A stretch of 64,000 nucleotides of DNA from a bacterium (GTDB lineage: Bacteria > Bdellovibrionota > Bdellovibrionia > Bdellovibrionales > Bdellovibrionaceae): the NCBI GenBank assembly GCA_019752925.1, contig JAIELP010000006.1, forward strand, positions 372,001 through 436,000, written 5' to 3'. Within the stretch, counting starts at the first letter, position 1. Each line of letters begins with the position of its first letter. The notes beneath the pieces are model-generated. The model saw nothing but the letters and a program-made list of their open reading frames with translations, was not told where the DNA came from and ran no database searches. The position numbers and the translations under genes were made by a program. This document shows, piece by piece, positions 8,047-16,950 of this stretch.

Positions 8047-10185
8047 GTGATTAAACATCTAGTCTCTCTCATCATAATTTTTTCATATCAAAATGTTTTT
8101 GCCGCTGCAGAGTTGCTGGTAAAAGATGGTACTGTATCAATTAGTGGATACTCAGCCATTCAATCTGATTTAACCATCGTTTACGGTGGTATTGCTGGTA
8201 ATGCGTGTGCAGCCTCGGCTCGTGATGGAATTAATACCTGTAATAGTTGCATTGATGCTGGTGGAGCAATAAACGCTTGTAATCAGCAAAATGTATATGA
8301 CACTTTAAAACTGAGGGTTTCATTTAAGCCCACAAAAGCTGTAACCGGAGTAGCTCAATTATTCATTGAGGGACCTACCACTGGAGATTTTGGAACCCCA
8401 ACCGTAAGTTTGGCATCTGCAGCCTACACTGAAGCTTCAACAGTTACCTTAGAAACCACATGGTCAACAGTGTGTGTGAGTGCAGGTTTAAATTCGAGCT
8501 GCGTAGGAAGTTCACCGGTGTTGGCTACGAAGGGTATGAAATTTGGTTTGGATTCTGATGGAAATGGCACTCTTGAGGATGCAGAAAGAAAATCACTGAA
8601 TATAAAATTTCACTACATACCGGCTGGCGCGCCCAATGTAACTCAAGCTCAATGTACAAGTGGCAACGGCATAGGTATGTGTAATATTTCCTTTATTCCT
8701 GGTGATGCGAAAGCCTTCATCGATACAGCTATTTACTCGGGTGCAGATTCGGGTTCGACGACCGCAGGCGGTTCCGTAGACTGGGAATCCATTGCCATAT
8801 TTCCTGTTGCGACGACAGCGGGAAGTGAAGCCAATGTATATACAAATTTTGGCAATGGTGTAGTGCAGCCCATATTTAAAAATTTTGAGGCCACTGGAGC
8901 CAGTGCGGGAAGTATTCCCGATTCGCAGGTGAGTGGTGGAATGAGTAACTATCAGTTGTATTGCATGGTGTATGCTACAAAAAATAAAACACAAAATATT
9001 TATAAATTTGTAACTACCGGTGTAACCACTGCTAAAAGCTGTGTTACTCCATCCGAAGTTGTCGGACTACTTGACGACAAGCACTGCTTTATTTCTACCG
9101 CGGCATTTGGTTCAGAATCAGCTCCAGAGGTGGAAGTTTTCAGAAAATTTCGAAATAAATTTTTGGTTAAAAATAGTATAGGTCGTCAATTTATTAAATT
9201 TTATTACAAAGTTAGCCCGCCTATCGCAGATGTGATTTCGGGCAATAACTACTTAAAGGGCGGAACCAGAGTTGTGTTGTACCCATTTTTAATTTTTGCG
9301 AGTTTGTCTTTAAAAATTGGAATAATATTAACAAGTATTTTGATGTTGTTAGTTTTATTAGGTAGCTGGTATTTGGCTATAAAGATGCGTAAACGCCATA
9401 TGCTTACTATGATTCTAGTCTTGTTGTTGTCGCCTACTCTTAAGGCCGAAATCGTGCCAGACGAAACTACCATGAATCATCCAAAAGCAAAGCAGGGTTT
9501 AGTACGAATCAAAAAAGATGGCACTTATATTTACGATACTGAAAGACAGCTAAAAAAAGAATCGAGTCATATCCGTTTTGGTCAGGCCAACCAACCGGAA
9601 ATTTCGATTAGTATTGAGCAAACCAATGCCAGCGGGCAGCCAACAGGCACTTATAATACATATCAGTTTAAAGATTTTTACGATTCAGATTCGGGTTTAA
9701 TTGTTGGCTACGACTACGAATGGTTTCCGTGGGTGGGGCAAGGTAAGCTTGGGGTGCAAGCAGGTGCTTCGGCTATGTTCGTTTCCGGTCATGGTCGCTT
9801 GGTGGCCACACCAAATGCGCCTTCTGCGGAGTCATTTAACTTTGTAACAATGCCCATAACATTGGGCGCAGTTTATCGACTTGAGTGGAAAGATAAACAA
9901 ATGTTTGCTCCTTATGCCTCAGGTGGTGGAACCTACGTTGTGTTAATAGAAAAGCGTGAGGACGTTTCGAGTCCTAAATTTGCTGGTGGTTTTGGTTTTT
10001 ATGGCAGTGGCGGCGTGATGATGAATCTCGGTGCTTTTGATCGAGAAACAAGTTATTCACTTGATAGCGAATATGGAATTAGCAATATGTGGCTCTCTTT
10101 AGAGTTTAAAGTTGTAGAAGTGAATAATGATTCTTTCACTTTTTCTAATAAGTATCTTAATGCTGGTCTTTCTTTCGACTTCTGA
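8047..10185 (+). CDS. CFI-box secreted protein fused to an outer-membrane beta-barrel-like domain
   Basis: 712 residues from a GTG start, with a signal peptide ending near F-A-A. Residues 20-340 form a Ser/Thr/Gly-rich extracytoplasmic region with several Cys pairs. C347-F-I begins the CFI-box motif, followed by T-A-A-F-G-S, E-V-x-x-F-R-x-F-R and a long hydrophobic segment (about 405-445), as in CFI-box CTERM proteins. Just after it, M447 starts a second signal-peptide-like stretch (basic, then hydrophobic, then L-K-A-E), and the last 260 residues look like a beta-barrel ending in S-F-D-F. One frame therefore carries what looks like two complete exported proteins. Internal re-initiation at 9385 is possible, though no strong ribosome site is seen. 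Confidence 0.75.
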   Translation: MIKHLVSLIIIFSYQNVFAAAELLVKDGTVSISGYSAIQSDLTIVYGGIAGNACAASARDGINTCNSCIDAGGAINACNQQNVYDTLKLRVSFKPTKAVTGVAQLFIEGPTTGDFGTPTVSLASAAYTEASTVTLETTWSTVCVSAGLNSSCVGSSPVLATKGMKFGLDSDGNGTLEDAERKSLNIKFHYIPAGAPNVTQAQCTSGNGIGMCNISFIPGDAKAFIDTAIYSGADSGSTTAGGSVDWESIAIFPVATTAGSEANVYTNFGNGVVQPIFKNFEATGASAGSIPDSQVSGGMSNYQLYCMVYATKNKTQNIYKFVTTGVTTAKSCVTPSEVVGLLDDKHCFISTAAFGSESAPEVEVFRKFRNKFLVKNSIGRQFIKFYYKVSPPIADVISGNNYLKGGTRVVLYPFLIFASLSLKIGIILTSILMLLVLLGSWYLAIKMRKRHMLTMILVLLLSPTLKAEIVPDETTMNHPKAKQGLVRIKKDGTYIYDTERQLKKESSHIRFGQANQPEISISIEQTNASGQPTGTYNTYQFKDFYDSDSGLIVGYDYEWFPWVGQGKLGVQAGASAMFVSGHGRLVATPNAPSAESFNFVTMPITLGAVYRLEWKDKQMFAPYASGGGTYVVLIEKREDVSSPKFAGGFGFYGSGGVMMNLGAFDRETSYSLDSEYGISNMWLSLEFKVVEVNNDSFTFSNKYLNAGLSFDF

Positions 10186-10198
10186 TATATAAAGCGCC

Positions 10199-10984
10199 AT
10201 GCCCCGAATTAAATTTACAGTAGCTTATGACGGTACAAATTTTTGTGGCTGGCAACGCCAGAAGCACGGTGACGTTCCTAGCGTTTGTCAGACTATACAA
10301 ACTGGTTTAGAAAAAATATTTGATCAGAAAATTTCATTATTTGCTTCGGGAAGAACAGATGCGGGCGTACACGCACTTAATCAGGTTTGCCACTTCGATA
10401 CAACACGGCCCGAAGGCCGCATCAAAGGCATGGATTTGAGCCGTGCTATGAAAACCCAGCTTCCATCTACTATAGTCGTAAAAAAGGCGTGGCTGGCTCC
10501 CGATGACTTTCACTCAACGCTTTCACCTGAAAAAAAGACTTATAGATATCTCATTTATAATGCGCCACAGCAAAGCGCCTTCCTCAGTCGTTACACGGAT
10601 TGGATCAGAAAGCCTTTGGATTTAGATTATTTAAACTCCTGTTCAAAATTTCTCTTGGGAAATCAAGACTTTAAGAGTTTTCAGTCGGTAGGATCTGATG
10701 TGGCTCACACGGAAAGAAGCATTTATCAAGCGGAGTGGAGCTGGCGCAAGAAGGACATTGCTCAATTTACCGTCACAGGTTCAGGCTTTTTGAAGCAAAT
10801 GGTGCGTAATATTGTGGGAACTCAGCTTCTACTGGAAAAGAAAGGCCTTCCAGCTGAAAAATTGCAGGAAATTATAAAAGCACAGAGCCGAAACGCTGCA
10901 GGACCCCCGGCCCCGCCACAGGGGCTGTTTTTAATGCGAGTTTACTATCCTCTAGACCTTGACAATAAGTGCCGCGAACTTTAA
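10199..10984 (+). CDS. truA: tRNA pseudouridine(38-40) synthase
   Basis: 261 residues, the normal TruA length. The catalytic aspartate D54 lies in S-G-R-T-D-A-G-V-H-A, and the N-terminal V-A-Y-D-G-T-x-F-x-G-W-Q is characteristic. The C-terminal half contains G-x-G-F-L-x-x-M-V-R-N-I-V-G-T. The enzyme isomerises uridines 38-40 of the anticodon arm. It lies just upstream of rplM-rpsI with 28 bases between stop and start, an arrangement found in many bacteria. Confidence 0.96.
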   Translation: MPRIKFTVAYDGTNFCGWQRQKHGDVPSVCQTIQTGLEKIFDQKISLFASGRTDAGVHALNQVCHFDTTRPEGRIKGMDLSRAMKTQLPSTIVVKKAWLAPDDFHSTLSPEKKTYRYLIYNAPQQSAFLSRYTDWIRKPLDLDYLNSCSKFLLGNQDFKSFQSVGSDVAHTERSIYQAEWSWRKKDIAQFTVTGSGFLKQMVRNIVGTQLLLEKKGLPAEKLQEIIKAQSRNAAGPPAPPQGLFLMRVYYPLDLDNKCREL

Positions 10985-11012
10985 AACACTCATTCACTAT
11001 TTCGGAGATATT

Positions 11013-11456
11013 ATGAAGACTTGGAATGCAAAAACAGAAGAAACTGACCACAAGTGGTTCGTTGTAGACGCGACAGGATTAAGATTAGGTCGCTTAGCAA
11101 CTAACGTAGCTAACATTTTACGTGGCAAAAACTTACCAACTTTCACACCAAATGCTGATGCAGGCGGTTTCGTTGTTGTTATCAACTCTGACAAAATCGA
11201 AATGACTGGCGATAAGTGGAATACTAAAAAATATTACCGTCACTCGCGTTTCTTCGGTTCATTAAAAGAAAAAACTGCTGAGCAAGTAAAAGCAACTGAT
11301 TCAGAATTTATTATCTCTGAAGCAGTTCGTGGTATGCTTCCAGTAAACAAGCTTTCTAAATCATTAATTAACAAACTTAAAGTTTACAAAGGTGCTGAGC
11401 ATCCTCATGCAGCTCAAAAACCTGAAGCTTTCGTAGTAAAAACTAAAAAAGGGTAA
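11013..11456 (+). CDS. rplM: Large-subunit ribosomal protein L13
   Basis: 147 residues from the ATG at 11013, which has GGAGA six bases upstream and gives the normal L13 length. The frame is open further upstream to 10959, but that would overlap truA. W-F-V-V-D-A-T-G-L-x-L-G-R-L-A, then I-L-R-G-K, and R-G-M-L-P are L13 hallmarks. It forms the conserved L13-S9 pair with the next gene (five bases apart). Confidence 0.97.
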   Translation: MKTWNAKTEETDHKWFVVDATGLRLGRLATNVANILRGKNLPTFTPNADAGGFVVVINSDKIEMTGDKWNTKKYYRHSRFFGSLKEKTAEQVKATDSEFIISEAVRGMLPVNKLSKSLINKLKVYKGAEHPHAAQKPEAFVVKTKKG

Positions 11457-11461
11457 TCTAA

Positions 11462-11860
11462 ATGGCAGCAGCTGAAAAAATGTATTATGCAACTGGTAGA
11501 AGAAAAACGAGTTCTGCTCGTGTTTATTTAAAGCCAGGTAAAGGAACTGTTTCTATCAACGGAAAAAAATCTGATGATTACTTAACTCGTTTACAATCTC
11601 GTATGGTTATCATGCAACCTCTTGATGCTGTAAACTTAATGGGTAAATTTGACCTTAAAGTTATGGTTGCTGGTGGTGGTGAATCTGGACAAGCAGGAGC
11701 TATCCGTCACGGTGTTACTCGTGCATTAATCGCTTTCAATCCTGAATTGAAAGATGTATTGAAAAAAGCTGGATTTGTTACGCGTGACCCTCGTATGGTT
11801 GAACGTAAAAAATACGGTAAACATGGCGCACGTAGAAGCGGCCAGTACTCTAAGCGTTAA
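11462..11860 (+). CDS. rpsI: Small-subunit ribosomal protein S9
   Basis: 132 residues. Y-A-T-G-R-R-K-T-S-S-A-R-V near the start and the basic C-terminus K-Y-G-K-x-G-A-R-R-x-x-Q-Y-S-K-R, which reaches into the ribosomal P site, identify S9. It is the last gene of the truA-rplM-rpsI unit and is followed by a strong terminator. Confidence 0.97.
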   Translation: MAAAEKMYYATGRRKTSSARVYLKPGKGTVSINGKKSDDYLTRLQSRMVIMQPLDAVNLMGKFDLKVMVAGGGESGQAGAIRHGVTRALIAFNPELKDVLKKAGFVTRDPRMVERKKYGKHGARRSGQYSKR

Positions 11861-11887
11861 TTTTTTAAATCATATAGTCTTAAGTCT

Positions 11888-11917
11888 AGGGGAAGCAGTT
11901 GGCTTCCCCTTTTTTTA
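11888..11917 (+). terminator. Strong intrinsic terminator after rpsI
   Basis: AGGGGAAGC pairs perfectly with GCTTCCCCT around a 5-base loop, followed directly by seven T. Confidence 0.95.
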
Positions 11918-11939
11918 TCTTTAAAAGCTGTTCAAAATT

Positions 11940-11991
11940 TTGTTAAAAAGTTGTTAAAAAAAATTGATAATTCTTTAATAAATGATATTCT
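11940..11991 (+). promoter_or_regulatory. Sigma-70-like promoter with a direct-repeat operator candidate before the XRE gene
   Basis: TTGATA (11964-11969) and TATTCT (11986-11991) are 16 bases apart. Immediately upstream the 10-mer TTGTTAAAAA occurs twice (11940-11949 and 11951-11960), one base apart and so on nearly the same helix face. This could be an autoregulatory operator for the XRE protein; the repeat is seen, the role is inferred. Confidence 0.5.
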
Positions 11992-12027
11992 ATTTTCAAA
12001 CGTATAAAGATTTAAGAGAAGGTTCTT

Positions 12028-12324
12028 ATGCAACAGGATTCAAACAAATTAGCTCAGTTCTTAAAAGAAAAACGTACTCAGTCAGGTCTTTCACAAAAAG
12101 ACGTAGCAACTAAGCTTGGGTATAGCACATCTCAGTTTATTTCAAATTGGGAGCGCGGAATCTCTCAACCACCCATTAACACACTAAGAACATTGGCCAG
12201 CATGTATAACGTTGCAGCTGAGCAGATGTTTAATGTTTTATTAGAAGAGACTATGGTTCAAGTACAAGCTGACCTCAAAAAGAAATTCTACGCCGAAACT
12301 TCAGCTTCAGAACAAACCGCATAG
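12028..12324 (+). CDS. XRE-family helix-turn-helix regulator
   Basis: 98 residues, ribosome site AGAAGG. Residues 8-65 are a Cro/CI-type helix-turn-helix: L-A-Q-F-L-K-E-K-R, S-G-L-S-Q-K-D-V-A-T-K-L-G, then F-I-S-N-W-E-R-G-I-S-Q-P-P and L-R-T-L-A-S-M-Y. The rest is a short charged tail. Targets are unknown. It is monocistronic, between the rpsI terminator and the cyclic-nucleotide-binding gene. Confidence 0.9.
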   Translation: MQQDSNKLAQFLKEKRTQSGLSQKDVATKLGYSTSQFISNWERGISQPPINTLRTLASMYNVAAEQMFNVLLEETMVQVQADLKKKFYAETSASEQTA

Positions 12325-12373
12325 GAATAGGCGTTTTGTCTCGCTTTGATACAAAAAAAGTTATTTTTTAGTT

Positions 12374-12400
12374 TAAGCTTAAATTGAGACTAGACGATAA
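12374..12400 (+). promoter_or_regulatory. Possible sigma-28-like promoter
   Basis: TAAGCTTA-N11-GACGATAA, compared with the FliA consensus TAAAGTTT-N11-GCCGATAA: the -10 matches 7 of 8 and the -35 5 of 8, with correct spacing. Weaker than the promoters at 21567 and 37478. Confidence 0.4.
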
Positions 12401-12422
12401 GGACCCATAGGGGATTCGTCTA
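12391..12422 (+). repeat. Inverted repeat enclosing the ribosome-binding site of the cyclic-nucleotide-binding gene
   Basis: TAGACGA (12391-12397) and TCGTCTA (12416-12422) are perfect inverted copies. The 18-base interior contains AGGGG, the ribosome site, and the right arm ends on the A of the ATG. It could be a DNA operator, or an mRNA hairpin if transcription starts upstream of it. Confidence 0.6.
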
Positions 12423-13576
12423 TGTCTGAAGTTAAGGTCATAAAAAAAGGTCAGTTTCTTTTTAAAACTGGCGACAAGATTCAATCTGTCTATGTAGTTC
12501 AATCGGGGCAAGTTAACTTATGCCTTCAAAAAAATAATAAAATTATTGATATCATGACCGTAGGTAATGGTTATGTTTTCGGAGACTTAGTTGTGCTTGG
12601 TACAAATCAGTATTTGTATTCCGGTTTGGCTATGCAGGAATTAAAAGTTACTGAGATTCCATTAGATGTATTCAAAATTCAGTACGAAAATTTGGGTCCT
12701 ACACATAAATCATTTATTAAAACTTTAGCCGACAAATTAAAGTGGGCTGTGAATGAAGTTAAAAACTCTAAACAGGATAAGAGCGCGGTTCCATGCTCGG
12801 AAGAATCAATTCCGCGAGTGTTCGGCTCTATATTCCATGTACTGAATCACAAAGGATTAAAAGATAATAATAAAGCTAAAATTGACTGGCTGACCTTACG
12901 TAACTACTCGCAAAGAATTTTCGGCGAGTCGTTAAAGCGCGTAGAGCAAGCAACTCAAATTTTAGTAAAATTAAAACAGGGTGAATACGTAATGGGTCGC
13001 GATCCTAATAACCCGGATCCTGATGCTCAAACTGAAATTCAAGGTTTTGAGGTTTACGATTTACCGGCTTTAGAAGCCTTCTTTGAATTTTATCAGTATT
13101 ATTACTACAAGGGCGGAAAATCCGAACTTCTGAAGTACGATGAAGCAAATTATAATACATTACGTGTATTACTTTTAGCTTATGAGGGCGTTGCTTCAGA
13201 TAAATTCGGAGTAGTATCGAAAGATTTTAATGAAGTTGTAGATTTTTTCAAAGATTACGGAATCAGCCTAGGTGCTGGTCATTTTACAGCCTTAGAATCT
13301 AAAGGTTTGTTCTGTAAAAGAAAAAATGCAGCTGACGGTAAAGTACAATTGCAATTCGACATGAAAGAATTCAAAACTCAGATCGACATCTGGGCATTAA
13401 TTAAAGAGATCGACAAGCTTAACGAAAAAGGTTTGGTAGATTTAAGTGAAGTAGATGATGGTCCTAAAAAGAAAATTGCATTGGCGGGCACTGAGTGTGG
13501 TCAATGTCACTCTTTAGTGGCGCTCGACAGTAAGTTCTGCAGCGAGTGCGGCGCCAGAATTGCGAAGGCTGCATGA
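12422..13576 (+). CDS. Cyclic-nucleotide-binding-domain protein with C-terminal zinc ribbon
   Basis: 384 residues. Residues 5-110 form a CRP-type cNMP-binding beta roll (V-Y-V-V-Q-S-G-Q-V-N-L, then Y-V-F-G-D-L-V). No helix-turn-helix of CRP type is obvious. A central helical region of unknown function follows, and the C-terminus has C-G-Q-C ... F-C-S-E-C-G-A, a four-Cys zinc ribbon. It is probably a cytoplasmic nucleotide-responsive regulator or scaffold. Its stop overlaps the start of the next lipoprotein gene (ATGA). Confidence 0.82.
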   Translation: MSEVKVIKKGQFLFKTGDKIQSVYVVQSGQVNLCLQKNNKIIDIMTVGNGYVFGDLVVLGTNQYLYSGLAMQELKVTEIPLDVFKIQYENLGPTHKSFIKTLADKLKWAVNEVKNSKQDKSAVPCSEESIPRVFGSIFHVLNHKGLKDNNKAKIDWLTLRNYSQRIFGESLKRVEQATQILVKLKQGEYVMGRDPNNPDPDAQTEIQGFEVYDLPALEAFFEFYQYYYYKGGKSELLKYDEANYNTLRVLLLAYEGVASDKFGVVSKDFNEVVDFFKDYGISLGAGHFTALESKGLFCKRKNAADGKVQLQFDMKEFKTQIDIWALIKEIDKLNEKGLVDLSEVDDGPKKKIALAGTECGQCHSLVALDSKFCSECGARIAKAA

Positions 13577-14145
13577 AGATACTCATTGGAGCTGTTGCAT
13601 CAGTATTAATACTGCTGCTTTCATTTCAAAACTGTCAGAAGCCTCCTCATCCTGATGAAATTAATCAGCCTTCAAATATTGTTGGAGCTCAGAAGATTGA
13701 TTTAAATCAGGAAGTTGTTGAAAGCGTTAACCTGATTTATCAAGACACTAAAGTAGTAACTAAAGCTAGCAACAACTACACAGTGCTTTATAATAAGACC
13801 CTGCAAGTTGATTTAAATACAGGAATTATTTTGGAAAGCTCTGACATTGATTCTTCGACAGCAAATTACTGTTTAACTGAAGACCTTAAAAGCGAACTTG
13901 TTTCTATTTTAAAATCTTCTCAAGTTTGTAAGACGGGCAGTCAACCAAGCGGTCAGGTATGCGGCCAGGCTATGACATTGCCCTATGCTCAGCTCATAAC
14001 TTCGCGTGAACAGTTTGATTTGGGATCTGCGAGCGATACTTGTGGCAGCAATGCAATAGATTTATGTGATTCGCAGCCGGATTTATTAAAAGGTTATATT
14101 CAAAATCTTAAATCAAATTATCAACAGCTGACTTGTCCTAATTAA
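13573..14145 (+). CDS. Putative lipoprotein of unknown function
   Basis: 190 residues from the ATG at 13573, overlapping the preceding TGA. A hydrophobic N-terminus (residues 4-15) ends in L-S-F-Q-N-C-Q. This lacks the standard small residue at -1 of a lipobox, but the length and Cys position fit a lipoprotein signal. The mature part has six further cysteines that may form disulfides. Family not recognised. It is probably translationally coupled to the cyclic-nucleotide-binding gene and ends at a bidirectional terminator. Confidence 0.7.
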   Translation: MKILIGAVASVLILLLSFQNCQKPPHPDEINQPSNIVGAQKIDLNQEVVESVNLIYQDTKVVTKASNNYTVLYNKTLQVDLNTGIILESSDIDSSTANYCLTEDLKSELVSILKSSQVCKTGSQPSGQVCGQAMTLPYAQLITSREQFDLGSASDTCGSNAIDLCDSQPDLLKGYIQNLKSNYQQLTCPN

Positions 14146-14164
14146 TTAAATTTAAATTCTAAAT

Positions 14165-14193
14165 AAAAAGGGAGCAGTGAACGCTCCCTTTTT
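14165..14193. terminator. Bidirectional terminator between the lipoprotein gene and alaS
   Basis: AAAAAGGGAGC pairs with GCTCCCTTTTT around a 7-base loop; T runs follow the GC stem on both strands, so it can serve the convergent lipoprotein and alaS transcripts. Confidence 0.93.
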
Positions 14194-14214
14194 ATTTTTT
14201 AACTTGAATAAGCC

Positions 14215-16950
14215 CTACAGTAGAATTTTCTTGGACACGAGATCATAAGCTTCTTTGAGCTTGCTTCTGTCGGGAACGGCTCCCTGAGCAAAGTCGGGAC
14301 GACCGCCGCCTTTGCCACCGAGAACCTGTGCAAAGTCTTTAAGTAAATCGCCCGCTTTAAATTGAGCATTCAGTTCTTTACTTACGGAAATAATAACTGG
14401 ATGCGAGTTTTCGCCTTTACCGATGGCGATAATAATTCCACGCGGTACTTTGTTTTTAAGCTGGTCGGAAATTTGCGAAAGGACTTCGCGGTCATCTACA
14501 GCTAAATCGGCAAACACTAGTTGTGCATCACCTGATTGTGATTTGAAAGATTGTGAAGTTTTCAGTAAATCATCGATATTAATCTGGCTTGATTGAATTT
14601 TTTTAATCTGCTTTTGTAAATCTTTAACTTCTTCTTTTTTATCTTCAATCCATTGAGACATTGTTTTGTCTGCAGAAATACCCGCATTATGACGAGCCAT
14701 TAAAAGCTCGTTAGTGCTCGTCATTAAATGTTCAACCGCGGCTGCGCCGGTAATGGCTTCAACACGTCTTACTCCAGCACTAACTCCAGATTCAGAAGTA
14801 ATTTTGAAAACGCGGATTTCAGCTGTATTTTTAACATGAGTTCCGCCGCAAAGTTCGCAAGAGAAATTCCCCATTGTTAATACACGTACTTGGTCGCCAT
14901 ATTTTTCACCGAATAATGCCATAGCGCCTTTTGCGATCGCTTCTTTGTGTGGTATGACTTCGGCGCTTACTGGACGTGCTAGAGCGATTTCTTCATTTAC
15001 TAAAGCTTCGATTTTAGCAACTTCGTCAGAAGTCAGTGGTTTATTGTGAGTAAAGTCGAAGCGCGTTTTACTGCTGTCTACAAGCGACCCGGCTTGAGTT
15101 ACGTGATCGCCCAAAACTTTACGTAAAGCTGCGTGCATCAAGTGAGTTGCTGAATGGTTAGTTGTCGTTTGTCGGCGCTCAGAGGCTTCAACAGTGGCTT
15201 GCACAGATTCACCGATTTTTAATTCACCTTTAGTAACTTCAACGTAATGTAGGAATACATCTGATTGTTTTGTGCAGTTCAGAACTTTTGCTTCAGCTTG
15301 TGCTGTTGTTAGGGTTCCTTGGTCGCCAACTTGTCCGCCACCTTCAGCGTAGAACGGACTTTGTTTTAAAATAACAATACCACTTTGGCCTGCAGTTAAC
15401 GAAGCCACTTCTTTAGTGCCATCAGATAAACCTAAAATAGCAGAATGATCGCTTAAGCCATCATAGCCAACAAATACTGTAGGTGTTTTCGAAAACTTTT
15501 GTGTTAATTCGATTAAATGTTTTTCGTCTGACTGAAGAGCTTTACCTTTCCAAGAGGCTTTGGCTTTTTCTTTTGCCGATTGCATTTGTTTGTCAAAAGC
15601 CGCTTCATCAACCTGTAAGCCTTCTTCAGCTGCCATAAGAGCTGTTAAGTCCACTGGAAAGCCGTAAGTGTCGTATAATTTAAATACCACTTCTCCGGAT
15701 AATGTTTTTTCTTTTTTAGCTTTAATTTTTTTAATTTCATCCTGAAGGATAACAGTTCCGTTGTCGAGAGTTTGCAAAAAGCGGCTTTCTTCATCTTTAA
15801 GAGTCGATAAAATCAGATTTTGTCTTAATCTTAATTCTGGATAGAAATCCTGCATTTCTTTAATAACCTCTTCACTCATAGCTGTTAAGAAAGAATGTTC
15901 AGTAGAAAGTTTGCGTCCGTAGCGGATGGCGCGGCGTAAGATACGTCTTAATACATAACCGCGGCCTTCGTTCGACGGTAGAGCGCCATCTGCCAACAAG
16001 AAAGAGGCTGAGCGGCAGTGGTCTGCTAAAACTCTTAGAGCAGATAAAGTTGAAAGTGCGTCTTGAGTTGCTTTATCGCTAGGAGCGGGCTGTCCGGCAT
16101 TAATTGCGGTTAAGTATTTGTCTTCAATTGTGTGAAGAGACTCTAATCCACCTGGAATATTTAAAAAGCTGATTCCTTTATTTAAAATAGCTGAGAATAC
16201 ATCAGTTTTATAATTGTTATGACGTCCTTGAACGGCGGCTACTAGGCGTTCAAAGCCAGAGCCGGTATCAACAGATGGTTTTGGTAAAGCCGTTCTGCCA
16301 CCTTTGCCGTCTTCATAAAATTGCATGAAAACTAAATTCCAAATTTCAATATAGCGGTCTTCGCCGGCCTTGATGCTTTCATAAGGGTCAGAAATCTTTC
16401 CGTATTGAGCTCCGTGATCAAAAAATATTTCAGTACAAGGTCCGCAAGGGCCCACATCGCCCATGCGCCAGAAGTTATCTTTTTCGCCTAAGCGGAAGAT
16501 GCGGTCTTTCGGCACGCCTTCTTGTTTGTGCCAGATGTCGGCAGCTTCATCGTCAGTTTCAAATACAGTTACATAAAGTTTTTCTTTAGGAATTTTTAAA
16601 TCGTTTGTTAAAAAATCCCAAGCATAGCGAATAGCATCTTTTTTAAAGTAGTCGCCGAAGGAAAAATTACCAAGCATTTCAAAGAAGGTGTGGTGGCGGG
16701 CTGTAAAGCCAACATTATCTAAATCGTTATGTTTGCCGCCGGCGCGCACGCATTTTTGTACGGATACGGCTTTTGTGTAAGCACGTTTTTCAAGACCTAA
16801 AAATAAATTTTTAAATTGGTTCATGCCCGCATTGGCAAACAAGATAGTGGGGTCATTTTCCGGTACTAAGCTTGAGCTGTTGACGTGTGTATGTTGGTTT
16901 TTTTCAAAATATTTAACAAAACTATTTCTGATTTCAGAACTCTTCATCAT
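14215..16950 (-). CDS. alaS: Alanyl-tRNA synthetase
   Basis: About 911 residues from the ATG at 16950, selected because GAGG lies nine bases upstream; an ATG at 16959 (too close to GAGG) and the adjacent ATG at 16947 are alternatives. The N-terminus S-S-E-I-R-x-S-F and S-S-S-L-V-P-x-N-D-P-T-x-L-F-x-N-A-G-M-N-Q-F is the class II catalytic core. The editing domain has H-S-A-T-H and C-x-L-C-G-G-T-H, the zinc/editing residues. The C-terminal C-Ala domain ends in G-G-G-R-P-D-F-A-Q-G. The start overlaps the end of recX by about 17 bases. Confidence 0.97.
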   Translation of the reverse strand: MMKSSEIRNSFVKYFEKNQHTHVNSSSLVPENDPTILFANAGMNQFKNLFLGLEKRAYTKAVSVQKCVRAGGKHNDLDNVGFTARHHTFFEMLGNFSFGDYFKKDAIRYAWDFLTNDLKIPKEKLYVTVFETDDEAADIWHKQEGVPKDRIFRLGEKDNFWRMGDVGPCGPCTEIFFDHGAQYGKISDPYESIKAGEDRYIEIWNLVFMQFYEDGKGGRTALPKPSVDTGSGFERLVAAVQGRHNNYKTDVFSAILNKGISFLNIPGGLESLHTIEDKYLTAINAGQPAPSDKATQDALSTLSALRVLADHCRSASFLLADGALPSNEGRGYVLRRILRRAIRYGRKLSTEHSFLTAMSEEVIKEMQDFYPELRLRQNLILSTLKDEESRFLQTLDNGTVILQDEIKKIKAKKEKTLSGEVVFKLYDTYGFPVDLTALMAAEEGLQVDEAAFDKQMQSAKEKAKASWKGKALQSDEKHLIELTQKFSKTPTVFVGYDGLSDHSAILGLSDGTKEVASLTAGQSGIVILKQSPFYAEGGGQVGDQGTLTTAQAEAKVLNCTKQSDVFLHYVEVTKGELKIGESVQATVEASERRQTTTNHSATHLMHAALRKVLGDHVTQAGSLVDSSKTRFDFTHNKPLTSDEVAKIEALVNEEIALARPVSAEVIPHKEAIAKGAMALFGEKYGDQVRVLTMGNFSCELCGGTHVKNTAEIRVFKITSESGVSAGVRRVEAITGAAAVEHLMTSTNELLMARHNAGISADKTMSQWIEDKKEEVKDLQKQIKKIQSSQINIDDLLKTSQSFKSQSGDAQLVFADLAVDDREVLSQISDQLKNKVPRGIIIAIGKGENSHPVIISVSKELNAQFKAGDLLKDFAQVLGGKGGGRPDFAQGAVPDRSKLKEAYDLVSKKILL

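Noticed and set aside
8593..8994. 133-codon open frame antisense to the CFI-box gene
   Set aside because: No ribosome site and Cys/Thr/Arg-rich composition typical of an antisense shadow.
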